Assembly (NCBI GenBank): GCA_026770025.1
Contig: JAMXDE010000016.1
Span: 372,001-436,000, forward strand
Reading direction: 5' to 3'
Length of the DNA stretch: 64,000 nt
Origin: Craspedostauros australis
Taxonomy: Eukaryota > Bacillariophyta > Bacillariophyceae > Mastogloiales > Achnanthaceae
The translations under genes and the position numbers were made by a program. The notes under the pieces were generated by a model. That model was not told the DNA's origin, made no database searches, and worked only from the letters and a program-made list of their open reading frames with translations. Positions 10,767 through 21,103 of this stretch are shown here, in pieces (the stretch's first letter is position 1; each line of letters begins with the position of its first letter).

Positions 10767-11568
10767 CTTGATTCGCTGTTGTCGAATGCCTCTCTCTCTC
10801 TCTCTCTCTCTCTGTATGGCTATGCTCGTATCCTTCTCTTGTCTCTCTACGATCTACTAATGGAAGCAGTCTTATCGGTGGATCCTCATGCATGGAGACT
10901 CGCGGAGTGTGTCTCGCGAGTGCGATGGTGAACGGCAGCGCAGGATGACGGAAGAGATCGTCATGTCGCGAACAATCGCGGATCTGCCGCCATCATGGTT
11001 GATCTCTGTTGTGTTGTTTGTTGTTTCGGATACAGGAGTCGATTGAGTCACGAACTCATAATAAAGTACTTACATAGACCCATAATGAAGATGTCAACCA
11101 AATCTCCAAATTAGCCAATCAAAACGCAGAAAGACGAAGGGATCTTTTCGTTGCACAAATCAAGCTGTTGTTGACACCAACCGTGACGCCAAATCGCACA
11201 AAACACAACACATCTCATCTGTTTTCCCATCCGACAATCGGAAGATTGCCGACTGTTCACAACACAGAGAGAGGCACACCTACCAACTGGAAGGAAGGAT
11301 CCACCAGGGAGGTGATGGAGAGCAGTAGAGACCACCTGCGCAGTTGTCATTGGATCGGCTTCAGCCAAGTTTGACTTTATTGATCACAACAGTGCCCTGT
11401 GGTGGTTGTGCTCATCGACATCAACCAGGTGCAAACGAAGACACCTACTCTCTGCCACACAACACTCTGTTCTGCTATTCCAACACAGAGCAACGCCATC
11501 GCAGTGATTGATCCACTGATTGTCCAATCAATCCATCCATCCATCCATCAATACCCCGTACATCAACA
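10767..11568. promoter_or_regulatory. Divergent promoter region, MED22 / Omp85
   Basis: These 800 bases lie between two divergently transcribed genes. There is a TC microsatellite at 10791-10813 beside MED22. A short tccatccatccatcaat repeat lies around 11530-11550, just before the Omp85 start. No gene is seen. Confidence 0.4.
10791..10813. repeat. (TC)n microsatellite
   Basis: This is an uninterrupted TC dinucleotide run of 23 bases. In the mRNA sense of MED22 it is a GA run about 25 bases before the start codon. The Deg1-like gene has the same arrangement. Confidence 0.95.
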
Positions 11569-13947
11569 ATGGCGGTTCACAGAGTTCGGAGCAGCGTTGG
11601 TACGGCGCTGCTGCTGGCGTTGTTGGCATTTGATCATGGCGCCCTCTTCGGTGCACTCGGCTTCACCAATATGAACGGAGCTGCGCGACGTCGTGGCTTG
11701 CCTTTGGGCATGGGACGTCGCGGTCATGGTAATGCAAGGCAGCCTCCGTCTCAACCGCCGCGTAACAACGGCGATCGCGGTCAAGGCGGATCATCGCCGA
11801 CACCTAATTCGAAGGATCTGATTCTCTTGGCATCACGCAACATCACATCAACGGAAGCGGACGAGAACGAAGATAACAACAATAATATTGAGGAGGAGGC
11901 AGCAGACTCGCGCGAATTGAAGGTGCGTGGAGGCAGCAGCCGAGGCGCTCGCGGCAAGGTCAAGAGCAGGAATGATGATTCCGGACCAATGGGTGCCTTG
12001 CGAGACATCGGCAGGTTTTGGAAGGCCAGGCTTGATGGACTTGGCAAGGCGCTTCCTTTCGGAAATGCCAAGAACGGCAGCGGCAAAGGTCAAGCCAAAA
12101 CCCCAAGTGAGAAGGAGATGCAGAAGAAGGAGGAAGAGCTCATGGAACAACTGCGCACCATGCCCGTCCAGGGGATCTCCGTTCCAAAGTCATCTGTGCT
12201 GCCGGCGAATGTCGTCCGCTCCGCTGTCAAACGATCCGGTCAGCTGGGTACTCCGCTGCGCACTGATCGCGTGCAAGATATTGCAAGAACTTTGAAGCGC
12301 TGGTACGATCGCAACGGATATCCCTTGCACAGCGTCACTGGGGCATCGCTGGATCCAACCACAGGAGTGGCAGAGCTCACGCTACAGGAGCCCAGGGTCT
12401 CCGAAAGGCCGGTTGAAATCGTGGCGTGCAAGCAGATGGTCATCGATACCAACAGCGACGGTGACGAGGAGATCGTCACCTTCAAGGAGTACCGCAGGAA
12501 GCAGACGCAACGCAAAACATTGGGACACGACCGTATCGAGATCCGGGATCTCAACACCACCTTCATCGAAACCAAGGGTCGGACGAATCCCAACAAGGTT
12601 GCAAGCGCGTTGAAGCTGGAACGAGGCGGGCACTTCAAGTGGGAAGGCACGCGATGGCAGCGCATCGCGCAAAGCGGCGTATTCTCGCAGGTCTTGAGCT
12701 CTTCGCCGGCGCGCATGCCCGACGGGACCGTCCAGCTGCAGGTCATTGTCCAGGAGCCGCCACCGCGGCATTTGGAGTACGGTATCGGAAAGTCGCTGTA
12801 CACCGGCAGCTGGGAAGGCGAGGTGGATTTTGAGCACATGAATCTGTTCGGTGGCGGCGAGATTGCAGGCTTGTCCATCAAACGCGGCACAAAGGATGCC
12901 GAACCCAGCATGCGAGTGCGATACTCTGATGACAACCTCGGTCTGGAGGGTGGGTACACCGTGGAGCTCTTCTCAGACTTCATCGGTGAGGACAGGTCTT
13001 TGGAGGTGGGCAAGAGTTCCAGCAAAAAGGGGAAGAAGGGCAAGGGTACCACCAATTCGGCTAAACAAGCCACCGCGACCTCCACCTCCACCTCCACCTC
13101 GACAACATCTGATTCAGATGCGGGTGTGACGGTGACGACGAAGACCGGGTACGACGACGATATACTGCTGGGTCGCAAGGGTGCAACTTTCACGCTGAAG
13201 AATCCCATTGCCACATCTTTCATTCGCAATAGCGTGGGAACAACATCCGTGGAACGCACTTCCACACGCACCGGCCTGCACGAGAGTGTCGGAAGCACGA
13301 GCTTGACCCTCGGACCATTCACGAAGGAGCTTCCATTCCAGGCCCGATCCAACATCATCACGAAAGGCACAACTGGCGCGAGACTTGTCGAAAAGGATGG
13401 CGATGCGACTACTGCAGATGGCAGCAGCAGCAGCAGCAGCAGTAGCAGCGACAGCAGGGCACTCTCCCGACTTGACGTGGATGTGTTGCCGTACTCGTCG
13501 ATTTCAGCAACCACACGCCAGATCTTGCCTCTACTGTCGTTGCAGAGCCCGTCCTCCAAGACTGGACCTGTATCCATCGCGCTATCCCACACAGTCATGA
13601 CATCAACACGCAATCTCCCACGGCACGAGGCGAACGCGCTCAGCATCGCCACACGCATCCGAGGTTGCAGTCCCGACGGCAGAGTGTCCACCTCCGTGAA
13701 GGGCACGACGGAACTCCGAGTTCCCGTCATCGCGCCCGTCTTCGGAGATGGCTCCGTCGTCCTCTTCAGCGATTGGTTCTGTTGTCAGCAAACGCATAGC
13801 AGCCCGTTTTACACCGGATCCAGCGTCGGGGTTGGACTACGCAAGAACCTGCAAGGTCTACCATTGAAGTACGATCTGTCGTACTCGCCGAAGAATGGTG
13901 GCAAGATCAAAGCCATGTTCAGTCTTGGGCAAGACTTTGACGTGTGA
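11569..13947 (+). CDS. Plastid Omp85/Toc75-family outer-membrane pore
   Basis: The protein is 792 residues. It begins with a hydrophobic signal sequence (TALLLALLAFDHGALFGA) followed by LGF at 31-33, then an Arg/Gly-rich transit region. This is the bipartite signal of a complex plastid. An acidic/Ser-rich linker runs to about residue 130. Residues 215-410 look like POTRA domains: DIARTLKRWYDRNGYPLHSV, TGVAELTLQEPRVSERPVEI, and a second unit with NPNKVASALKLERGGHFKW. From about 400 a typical Omp85 barrel starts (RHLEYGIGKSLYTGSWEGEV, FGGGEIAGLSIKRGT). The C-terminus is VGLRKNLQGLPLKYDLSYSP, suited to closing strands. Ser/Thr-rich insertions occur near 500-520 and 620-630. In diatoms a plastid Omp85 is the import pore of the third envelope membrane, and this is probably its orthologue. 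Confidence 0.85.
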   Translation: MAVHRVRSSVGTALLLALLAFDHGALFGALGFTNMNGAARRRGLPLGMGRRGHGNARQPPSQPPRNNGDRGQGGSSPTPNSKDLILLASRNITSTEADENEDNNNNIEEEAADSRELKVRGGSSRGARGKVKSRNDDSGPMGALRDIGRFWKARLDGLGKALPFGNAKNGSGKGQAKTPSEKEMQKKEEELMEQLRTMPVQGISVPKSSVLPANVVRSAVKRSGQLGTPLRTDRVQDIARTLKRWYDRNGYPLHSVTGASLDPTTGVAELTLQEPRVSERPVEIVACKQMVIDTNSDGDEEIVTFKEYRRKQTQRKTLGHDRIEIRDLNTTFIETKGRTNPNKVASALKLERGGHFKWEGTRWQRIAQSGVFSQVLSSSPARMPDGTVQLQVIVQEPPPRHLEYGIGKSLYTGSWEGEVDFEHMNLFGGGEIAGLSIKRGTKDAEPSMRVRYSDDNLGLEGGYTVELFSDFIGEDRSLEVGKSSSKKGKKGKGTTNSAKQATATSTSTSTSTTSDSDAGVTVTTKTGYDDDILLGRKGATFTLKNPIATSFIRNSVGTTSVERTSTRTGLHESVGSTSLTLGPFTKELPFQARSNIITKGTTGARLVEKDGDATTADGSSSSSSSSSDSRALSRLDVDVLPYSSISATTRQILPLLSLQSPSSKTGPVSIALSHTVMTSTRNLPRHEANALSIATRIRGCSPDGRVSTSVKGTTELRVPVIAPVFGDGSVVLFSDWFCCQQTHSSPFYTGSSVGVGLRKNLQGLPLKYDLSYSPKNGGKIKAMFSLGQDFDV

Positions 13948-14500
13948 GGAAGCCTCAGATCGTGGAATACCATGGACTGCAAGCAAATGTCAGAGAGAGC
14001 AGTAATATTTGTAGCACAAATCCTAGTGGAATGTCAGCACTGGAGCCGTGCTCTGCAATAGTATGGCATGATAGCCATAGTAAGATCACAGTATTGATAT
14101 GCCAGTCCTCGTACTCTCTCTCTCTCTCTCTCTCTCTCTGGAGAGTACTCATTGTATGGAATGGGTGTGCGTATTGTTGTGATGGCAGTGAATGGCCCAT
14201 CATCAAATGTTGCAACGAAACATGTTCAAGAACATAATCATCACACGCTGCGCAGTGCAATGAAATGCAATGCAAACAGTATTTGCCATCCTGGGCTACT
14301 GGTTTGCCCACGCGTTTGTCCATCACTCTCAACTCACTACCACTGCATTCAACTCCACTCAATTTAACTCTTTGCAAGTCTGATGCCCCATTCTTCCTAG
14401 CCGATTGCAATCAGGATTAGCGTACTACGAGTTGTAGGTACACACATAATGGACACTGCATACGCAGCACAAGTCGTAAAAGTAATTGCAGAGGCTACCA
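13948..14500. other. Convergent 3' interval with CT microsatellite
   Basis: These 550 bases lie between convergent Omp85 and GST-like genes. A CT run at 14114-14139 sits inside an inverted repeat: GTACTCTC at 14111-14118 and GAGAGTAC at 14141-14148. This could fold as a hairpin on either transcript. Nothing else is seen. Confidence 0.5.
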
Positions 14501-16201
14501 TTACTTCTGACAATCCAAAAGAATTGCGAGGGGCCAGTTGATGTAAGCTCGCAGCTCACGCGCTGCTGGTAGGGTCATATCACGCGGTACGCCGATTCTA
14601 TCTCGGAAGTAGACCAGGCTGTCCACGACGGCCTGCACGAAGTCATCACCGCCCGTCGTGGCGATGGTCGTGGCAAGCTGCCGCATGGCAACCTTTTGCG
14701 AATCCGGATCGTTCTGCAACAACGCCGAACACACGATGCGCAGAACGGCATCGACCGCCGGCACGACGGCGTCGTTGGATGTGGCCCTGGGATCGCTGAG
14801 GGGCGCCATGGCCGGCGGCATGCCCTTCTTGCCCGCGCCGCGCGCTGCAAATTTGACGATGGCGTTGGCGTTGGCCGACAGTCGCTCCACGGCCTCACGC
14901 TGCGCGCCTTCCATGGCCCATGCCCAATCGGGTTCGATGCCGCCGTTGTGCGGTTCCAGCGGCAGCTCCCAGCTACCGCGCGTGGCATCGGCGATGCTAC
15001 GTTCTCCGTTGATGGCAGCCTCGTACTTCTGACCGCCGGGTTCGTAGGTGCAGCCTCCGAGCTGTGGTGGCAAATCCCAGCTGTGCGTGTAATAGTCGCT
15101 CTTTGTGAGTCGGTACGATGGCAATGTCTCCATGGCGTCGAACCACGCGTTGATGGCGGGGTACTTGCGGTTTGGGTCGTCCGCGGTGTACCTCAGTTGG
15201 AATCCCTTGAAGAATAGCAGAGAAGCGCACATGCGTTCCATGAAGGGCACGAACTGAACATCGACCTGCGTGATGTCGTTGCCGACGAAGAAATCGCCTT
15301 GCGTGTTGGATTGCAGGACGGATTCCACCACATCCAAGGTCTCCATGAACTCCCTCTTGGACGAGGCCGAGTCCGATTTCAACCAGTACAGCCACGCTCC
15401 AAAGATCTGACGCTCCAATTGAAGGAGCTGCCTGTTGGAGGTGGACGTGCTGCCATCCTTGGGAACCAATGACTTGTGATCGCCGAAGCCGTCTTCCAGA
15501 GCCTGGAGGATGTCGTTGGATTGGCCGTAGACTCTGCCATCGATGATGGCGACCGGGATCTGACCACCTGGCTGGATGCGCAGGAACGAAGGTGGCTTGT
15601 CGCCGTAGCAGCTCATGTTGATGCGCTCCACCTTGTAGGGGATCTTCTTCTCTTCGAGCGTGAGCCACACCTTCTGGCAGTACGGACACCACGAGGCCGA
15701 ATCGCGATAGAAGGTGACGCGCACATCCTCCTCCTTGTTGTCCTCCGTGAACAAGCGCAGGTTGTGCAGCGGCGAACCGACGCCGTAGCCGAAGGGAAGA
15801 TCGTGGCGAAATCGGCGTTCCTGCGGCGTCTGCAGGGATGCAAGCTTGGCCCTCACGTCTTCCCACGAGCTGCTGTCCAGCGACTGCAGAGCCTGCTCCA
15901 TGCCAGCGCTGGAGCTGACCGAGGTGGACTTGCCAAAGATGGAGCCCGCCATGTCGCCGATCATGGAAGTGAAGGGATTGCCGCCTCTGCCGTTGTTGCC
16001 GCTGCTTTGATTGTTGCTGCTGCGTAGTGAGATCAACGATGACGATCGTCCAACCTGATGTCTGCCGCCGACGAATCCAAGAACCAAAGGCACTCGCAGC
16101 AGACCGATCATCACCACACCGGCCAATGCAGCTGTTGCTCTCCGTGCGCCGTTGTTCCTGGTGCCACTGGTTGCGATTGGAGTTGCTCCGTTTGCCATCA
16201 T
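14501..16201 (-). CDS. Plastid-targeted glutathione S-transferase-like protein
   Basis: The predicted protein is 566 residues from the chosen ATG at 16201. The frame is open to an ATG at 16300, but the 16201 start places the hydrophobic signal (ATAALAGVVMIGLLRVPLVLGF) at a normal distance from the N-terminus. The LGFVGG junction and the Ser/Arg-rich stretch after it fit complex-plastid targeting. The core is a thioredoxin-fold GST N-domain: VTFYRDSASWCPYCQKVWLT, with the CxxC pair at residues 172 and 175, then GGQIPVAIIDGRVYGQSNDI with the cis-Pro. A helical GST C-domain follows. Beyond this, roughly 150 C-terminal residues form a separate helical extension (NDAVVPAVDAVLRIVCSALL). A CxxC active site suggests a glutaredoxin/omega-like redox role over classic conjugation, which is my inference. 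The gene is divergent from the Rubisco methyltransferase-like gene. Confidence 0.8.
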   Translation of the reverse strand: MMANGATPIATSGTRNNGARRATAALAGVVMIGLLRVPLVLGFVGGRHQVGRSSSLISLRSSNNQSSGNNGRGGNPFTSMIGDMAGSIFGKSTSVSSSAGMEQALQSLDSSSWEDVRAKLASLQTPQERRFRHDLPFGYGVGSPLHNLRLFTEDNKEEDVRVTFYRDSASWCPYCQKVWLTLEEKKIPYKVERINMSCYGDKPPSFLRIQPGGQIPVAIIDGRVYGQSNDILQALEDGFGDHKSLVPKDGSTSTSNRQLLQLERQIFGAWLYWLKSDSASSKREFMETLDVVESVLQSNTQGDFFVGNDITQVDVQFVPFMERMCASLLFFKGFQLRYTADDPNRKYPAINAWFDAMETLPSYRLTKSDYYTHSWDLPPQLGGCTYEPGGQKYEAAINGERSIADATRGSWELPLEPHNGGIEPDWAWAMEGAQREAVERLSANANAIVKFAARGAGKKGMPPAMAPLSDPRATSNDAVVPAVDAVLRIVCSALLQNDPDSQKVAMRQLATTIATTGGDDFVQAVVDSLVYFRDRIGVPRDMTLPAARELRAYINWPLAILLDCQK

Positions 16202-16745
16202 CGACAGCGTGGAAGAGTTGTTGGCGAGCATCCGTGTTGTGATTGCCGCCTCTCTGTGTGTCGTCGCTGTGGCAAGAAGAAAGATGCTGGTTGTGCTCAT
16301 CCCAAGGAGGAAAGATCATCTCGTCTCGTTCCGTGTCGCTGACTTCTCTCTCCTGGTTGCCGATGCAGAAGAGGAAGAAGACGATGCCACAAAGATCCAG
16401 TCAACACCTTCTTCTCCAAGTGACGTCACACGCGACCAATTCGACTCAATTGAAGATGACGAAAATGCGTGCTTTCAAGTTCAACAACGACCGACCAAAA
16501 ACCATTCCGTGGGTGAGCGCCACGATGAACATGGAAGCTGTTGTTGTTGTCGATGTTGTCATCGCACAATACGAGTACAATCTGTTGAAGGATCAACTAT
16601 CCATAGACAACAATTTGCATCTCTGCTCGTGATCGTGCTCGTACATTGATTAAGCAGGACAACAAAGCGTCAACCTGATTGCACATCGGACACGCACACT
16701 TCGAATACAATAGTGGAAGATCGAACGAACCAAACAGACGCAACA
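16202..16745. promoter_or_regulatory. Divergent promoter shared by GST-like and LSMT-like genes
   Basis: These 540 bases separate two divergent plastid-protein genes. They contain a perfect palindromic CRE-type octamer, TGACGTCA, at 16421-16428, roughly 220 bases from one start and 320 from the other. Diatom CO2/light-responsive promoters are known to use TGACGT-type elements bound by bZIP factors. Whether this site is used is inference. Confidence 0.5.
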
Positions 16746-18793
16746 ATGAAATTCTCTGCCTGCGCCCTGGCCGTGGCAGCCACCATGCATTCCGCGACGG
16801 CCTTCGCACCGCTCTCGCAGCACACGCCGGCGGCTTCCGACCTGCGCATGGCCGGAGGCGAAGGCGGAGAGGCCGAATGGGCCAAAGCTCTGAGGGAAAG
16901 CACGGCTGCCGTGCCTGGTGAATTCGAAAAGGAAATGAAGATGAAGGGCCTGCTCAGCAACAAGGCAGGCAAGGGCGACACCAAGCTGACCGCCAACGCC
17001 AACCTCGTGCGCTGGTTGGAGAAAGAGGGTGATGTCTACCTCTCCGAAGTATCCAACTGGGGAGAAGCACCACATCCCATGGCCATTAGTACGGACACGA
17101 AGGACGAGATCACCAACGAATCCTCGGGACGTGGTCTGCTGGCGCGCAAGGACGTCAACGAAGGCGATCTCCTGCTCAAGGTGCCGCTCAAGCTGTGCAT
17201 CACCAAGAAATCGGCGTTGCAGGCCTTCCCCGTCGGCGAAGCCAGCGCTCTGGCCGAGCACACCAACGAGTTCATGGCCGTCGCGTGTCAGCTCATTCGA
17301 GAAAAGTTCACGCTGGGTGACAAATCCTACTACAAGCCGTACATCGACATCCTGCCGGAGGTGGGAGAAGTCAACCCCACCTTCGCGTGGTCCGAGGAGG
17401 ATATCAGCTTTCTGCAAGGCTCGCCCGTCGTCGCGGCGACCAAGAGTTTGCAGATGAAGCTCAAGCGGGAGTACGATGATCTGTTGGGAGGAGAGGATGG
17501 ATTGATCGCGAAGTATCCGCAAATGTTCCCAGAGGAGGTCAGTGACGACATGCGATGGTCTGCTTTGCTCTACGTGACTATCATGCGTTGCATCACTGCT
17601 ACGTACGGTTTGATGATATTCGTGTGATACCTTGCAAACTGGTGTCTGTCGTTGTGCAGCGCTAAATATTACGAATATGGTCGTGCCTGTGGCCATTGCA
17701 CGGTGTTCACCTTGTATCTCATTCACATGAGAACATACATGTCAATCACTCGCTCACTTCATCACGCACTTGCCTGCTGCTCTACACTATCCCGTTGTCA
17801 CCTCCAACCAACTCCCACGCTATGCATCCATGCACACAGGACTTCACCTACGAAAACTGGGTGTGGGCATTCACCATGCTCTTTTCACGTGCCATCCGTC
17901 TGCGAAGTCTCAAATCGGGAGAGGCCCTCGCCATGGTCCCGTACGCCGACCTCATCAACCACTCCCCATTCTCGCAGGCCTACATCGACGCGCGCGAGGC
18001 TGGCGACTGGCTCTTCTCCAGCGGCTTCGACGAGGTCATCCTGTACGCCGACCGTGGATACCGCCGCATGGAGCAGGTCTACATTTCCTACGGACCCAAG
18101 TCCAACGCCGAGCTGCTTCTCTTGTACGGATTCGCCGTGGAGCGCAATCCTTTCAACTCCGTCGATGTCACCGTCGGAATCGCGCCGCGCACGGAATCCT
18201 TCGTCAAGGCGCTGGCGGATGAGTCCATCCCGGTCGACCCGCTCGCGGAAGAGAAGATCGAGTTCCTGCGATCCGTCGGGCGCGATACCATGGTCGACTT
18301 TCCTTGCTACGCCGATCGTTACGCCCTGGAAATGCTGCAGTACCTGCGGTTGATGCAGATGACGCCGGAAGATACGCGCGGCAAGCCACTGAAGGCCTTC
18401 GATTATTCCAGAACCATCTCGGCCGCCAACGAAGCCTCGGCCCTGTTCGCTGTCATCGAGGCCGTGAAGCGCCAGCTGTCCAACTATCCCAACGACGAGG
18501 AGATGGATGCCGCGTTGATCAAGGATCGTGGCATGTTCAAGCTCCTGTCCTACAACCAACGCATGGCCATCCGTCATCGACGAAATGAGAAGCGTCTTCT
18601 GAAACGCACCATCGCGGCACTGCAGAAGCAGCTGAGACAGCAAGGATTGGACGATGAGGAGTTGCTGGCGCGTGCGGAGGGATCCACGTTGGGACAGCTG
18701 CTGCCAGGCGACGAGCGCAAGTACGGAATGAAGCAGCGCACGGCGTTGGAAGATCGGTTGGAGAAGATGGGTCTGCCAGTCGATCTCAGATAG
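16746..18793 (+). CDS. Plastid SET-domain methyltransferase, Rubisco LSMT-like, two exons
   Basis: Exon 1 is 16746-17537 and exon 2 is 17840-18793. The GT-AG intron at 17538-17839 (302 bases) joins PQMFPEE to DFTYENW, giving 581 residues. The N-terminus MKFSACALAVAATMHSATAF ends at the ATAF junction (Phe20, followed by AP), a textbook secondary-plastid signal. The split SET domain starts near residue 118 (SSGRGLLARKDVNEGDLLLK). It contains the cofactor/substrate motif VPYADLINHS (Asn304, His305) and the YISYGPKSNAELLLLYGF block. A helical substrate-binding domain with a basic coiled-coil tail follows, as in Rubisco large-subunit lysine methyltransferase and related LSMT/aldolase methylating enzymes. 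Which substrate it modifies cannot be told from sequence. If the intron is retained, the frame ends about 90 bases into it. Confidence 0.85.
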
Positions 18794-19352
18794 AGCAGAA
18801 CAGACAGACAGTCCGTGGCGAGAGGTCGTCTTCCATATCATGCCATATGTTACTCTGCTTTACTTGGCCTGCGTACGAGTATCATGCAATAATTCAGCGG
18901 CAGCCGGTAGTTCTACACTCCGGGAACGCTGTAAATTGTTGGATGTGAGCAGAGTTGTACGTATGTATTTGACGCGGTGCTCTTTTTGCTAATTCCAAAC
19001 AGTAGTAGGTAGTCTGATAGAGGACATTCGTGGGTTGTAAGTCAAGAGAGCTATGCTTGCACATCAGAGTACGAACACCTACAGTTGGAGCCAATCGTGA
19101 TGAGCAACTTGATGGGTCTCTACAGAGAGAGTGCTCTGTTCCACATGTGGTGATGCCAATGATGTCAGCGATGACAAAAGTATCCTTGTGTGACGTTTTG
19201 TGCGTCAGTTTTCGCGAATGTGTTTGGTCGTGTTCGGCCACCACAACAACGCTGACAGGGAACTGACTGCAACAAACACAATAGTCTCCACCAACACTCA
19301 TAAATCCAACTCTCTTCAATCCACACAACTGCACAAACGGAAGAGACAGACC
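18794..19352. promoter_or_regulatory. Intergenic region upstream of the carrier gene
   Basis: These 560 bases contain the LSMT 3' UTR and the promoter of the carrier gene. A TGACGT half-site lies at 19191-19196, about 160 bases before the start. No gene is visible. Confidence 0.4.
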
Positions 19353-20804
19353 ATGGCGAAGATGCCATCCTCCAATCGACGCAACGCCCTTATTCTGCTC
19401 TTGGTTGCAGTCGCAGTTGGACGTCAAGGTTACACACAGGCATTCCTCCAGAGACAGCCGCCGAGATCAGGATCAAAGCTATCGATCTCGCTCTCCGCAC
19501 TGCCTGCGTCAAAGACAAACGCCGATGACATCACACAACTTTACAAAGATGCCAGTGATGCCAATGATGCCAAATTTACGACGGATGCCAGTCTTCAGGA
19601 TCAGTCCACGACAGACACGCTGTCCGCGTTGCCGGCACAGTCGATGGAACCAACGCCGTGGATGCAATTGACACCCAGTTGCGCCACGATCGCTGCCTTC
19701 GTGGCTGTCACGACGTTGATCACGTGCCACCCGTTGGATGCCATGGCAATCGTTACGGATAGCGCCCATATATCTGCCATCGCTAGCAGCAGCAGTAGCA
19801 ATGGTATCGGTAGCGCCGTCACGAACGCACATGTGATTGCATCGCATGCAACCACCGCTGGTGCAACGTCCATCATCCATTCAAACACGATCACAACCGC
19901 AAACGCGGTAGCAGCGTCCCCGCCCGTGGATTGGAATGCCATCTTCCGAAGGGCCTCCAAACGTGCTCTGGGAGGAGGCAAGGCCGGTGCCTCTGCCGCC
20001 GTCGTTCAGGTCCTCTCCCTCATGTGGCTGCGTACCTCCATGAATTACCAATACCGCTACGGCGGCAACCTCAAAACTTCCATGGATACGCTATGGCAGG
20101 AAGGCGGCGCCGCACGGCTGTACCAAGGCCTGCCGTTCGCCATCGTGCAAGGTCCCTTGACGCGATTCGGTGACACGGCCGCGAACGTGGGAATCCTGGC
20201 CTTGTTGGAGAGCTTCCCGGAGACGCAATCGCTGCCGCTGCCTCTCAAGACGGCGTTCGGCAGCGTCGGCGCCGGACTGTGGCGCATCGTCCTCATGCCC
20301 ATCGACGCTTCCAAGACGGTCATGCAGGTGGAAGGTTCCGATGCGTTGGGTCGTCTCTGGTCCTTGGTGCGCACGGAAGGTCCTGGAACGCTGTACCAGG
20401 GCGCGTTGGCGCAGGCGGCGGCCACGGCGGTCGGGCACTTTCCGTGGTTCCTTACCTACAACTTCCTCGATGCGCAGCTGCCAGCAGTGTCGTCGTCAGA
20501 AGATCTGTTCCTTTCGTTGGGCCGATCAGCATTTTTGGGATTCGGGGCCTCGTGTGTTTCGGACGTGTGCTCCAACAGCCTCAGGGTCATCAAGACGACA
20601 AAGCAGACCGCGCGTCTCGGCGAAGACGGCAGCAGCGATGTCAGCAAAGAAGTGTCGTATCAGGAAGTCGTCAAGCTCATCTTGGAGAAGGATGGATTTG
20701 CCGGTCTTTTCGGCCGGGGTCTTCAAACGCGCTTGCTCACCAACAGCATTCAAGGTGCCGTCTTCAGTATCCTGTGGAAGTACTTCCAGCAAACGCAATC
20801 GTAG
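19353..20804 (+). CDS. Mitochondrial-carrier-family protein with plastid-type targeting
   Basis: The protein is 483 residues from ATG 19353. The frame is open further upstream, but the hydrophobic signal NALILLLVAVAVG starts only 10 residues after this ATG. The QAF junction at 29-31 and a basic/Ser-rich region after it indicate a bipartite plastid signal. A Thr/Ala-rich spacer runs to about residue 190. The C-terminal 280 residues carry three carrier-type repeats: GASAAVVQVLSLMWLRTSMN, then LWRIVLMPIDASKTVMQVEG with TLYQGAL, then VSDVCSNSLRVIKTTKQTAR with GLFGRGLQTRLLTNSIQGAV. The PxD motif is partly degenerate (MPIDASKT). This suggests an envelope solute carrier; the substrate is not predictable from what I can see. 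It resembles the SLC25-like proteins of unknown substrate found across ochrophytes. Confidence 0.75.
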   Translation: MAKMPSSNRRNALILLLVAVAVGRQGYTQAFLQRQPPRSGSKLSISLSALPASKTNADDITQLYKDASDANDAKFTTDASLQDQSTTDTLSALPAQSMEPTPWMQLTPSCATIAAFVAVTTLITCHPLDAMAIVTDSAHISAIASSSSSNGIGSAVTNAHVIASHATTAGATSIIHSNTITTANAVAASPPVDWNAIFRRASKRALGGGKAGASAAVVQVLSLMWLRTSMNYQYRYGGNLKTSMDTLWQEGGAARLYQGLPFAIVQGPLTRFGDTAANVGILALLESFPETQSLPLPLKTAFGSVGAGLWRIVLMPIDASKTVMQVEGSDALGRLWSLVRTEGPGTLYQGALAQAAATAVGHFPWFLTYNFLDAQLPAVSSSEDLFLSLGRSAFLGFGASCVSDVCSNSLRVIKTTKQTARLGEDGSSDVSKEVSYQEVVKLILEKDGFAGLFGRGLQTRLLTNSIQGAVFSILWKYFQQTQS

Positions 20805-21103
20805 GTAATATTCATTTTCTAGAAAGAGAAAAAGAGTAGACTACAAGCATATCCGAGTGCGTACGTATGGCAAGAGGGTGTTACAACTGGTATCGCGTGA
20901 TACAGGTACGACTACTTGGTGGATCAGTAGTCTCTACCTTCTCTGTGCTGATCACAATCGGACAACTTCTTCGAATGGCTCAAATGTAGGTCTACATACT
21001 TGGGTGTTAATGTAGCGTGGAGTAAAAATGCACCTTGAGTATCGGCAGATGGATGAACTCTGTTGCTCTGCTCTGCTCTATCGCCTTCGATCGTCGACTC
21101 TCT

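Noticed and set aside
12240-13730. 496-codon minus-strand frame opposite Omp85
   Set aside because: Low-complexity Ser/Leu/Val antisense of a well-supported gene.
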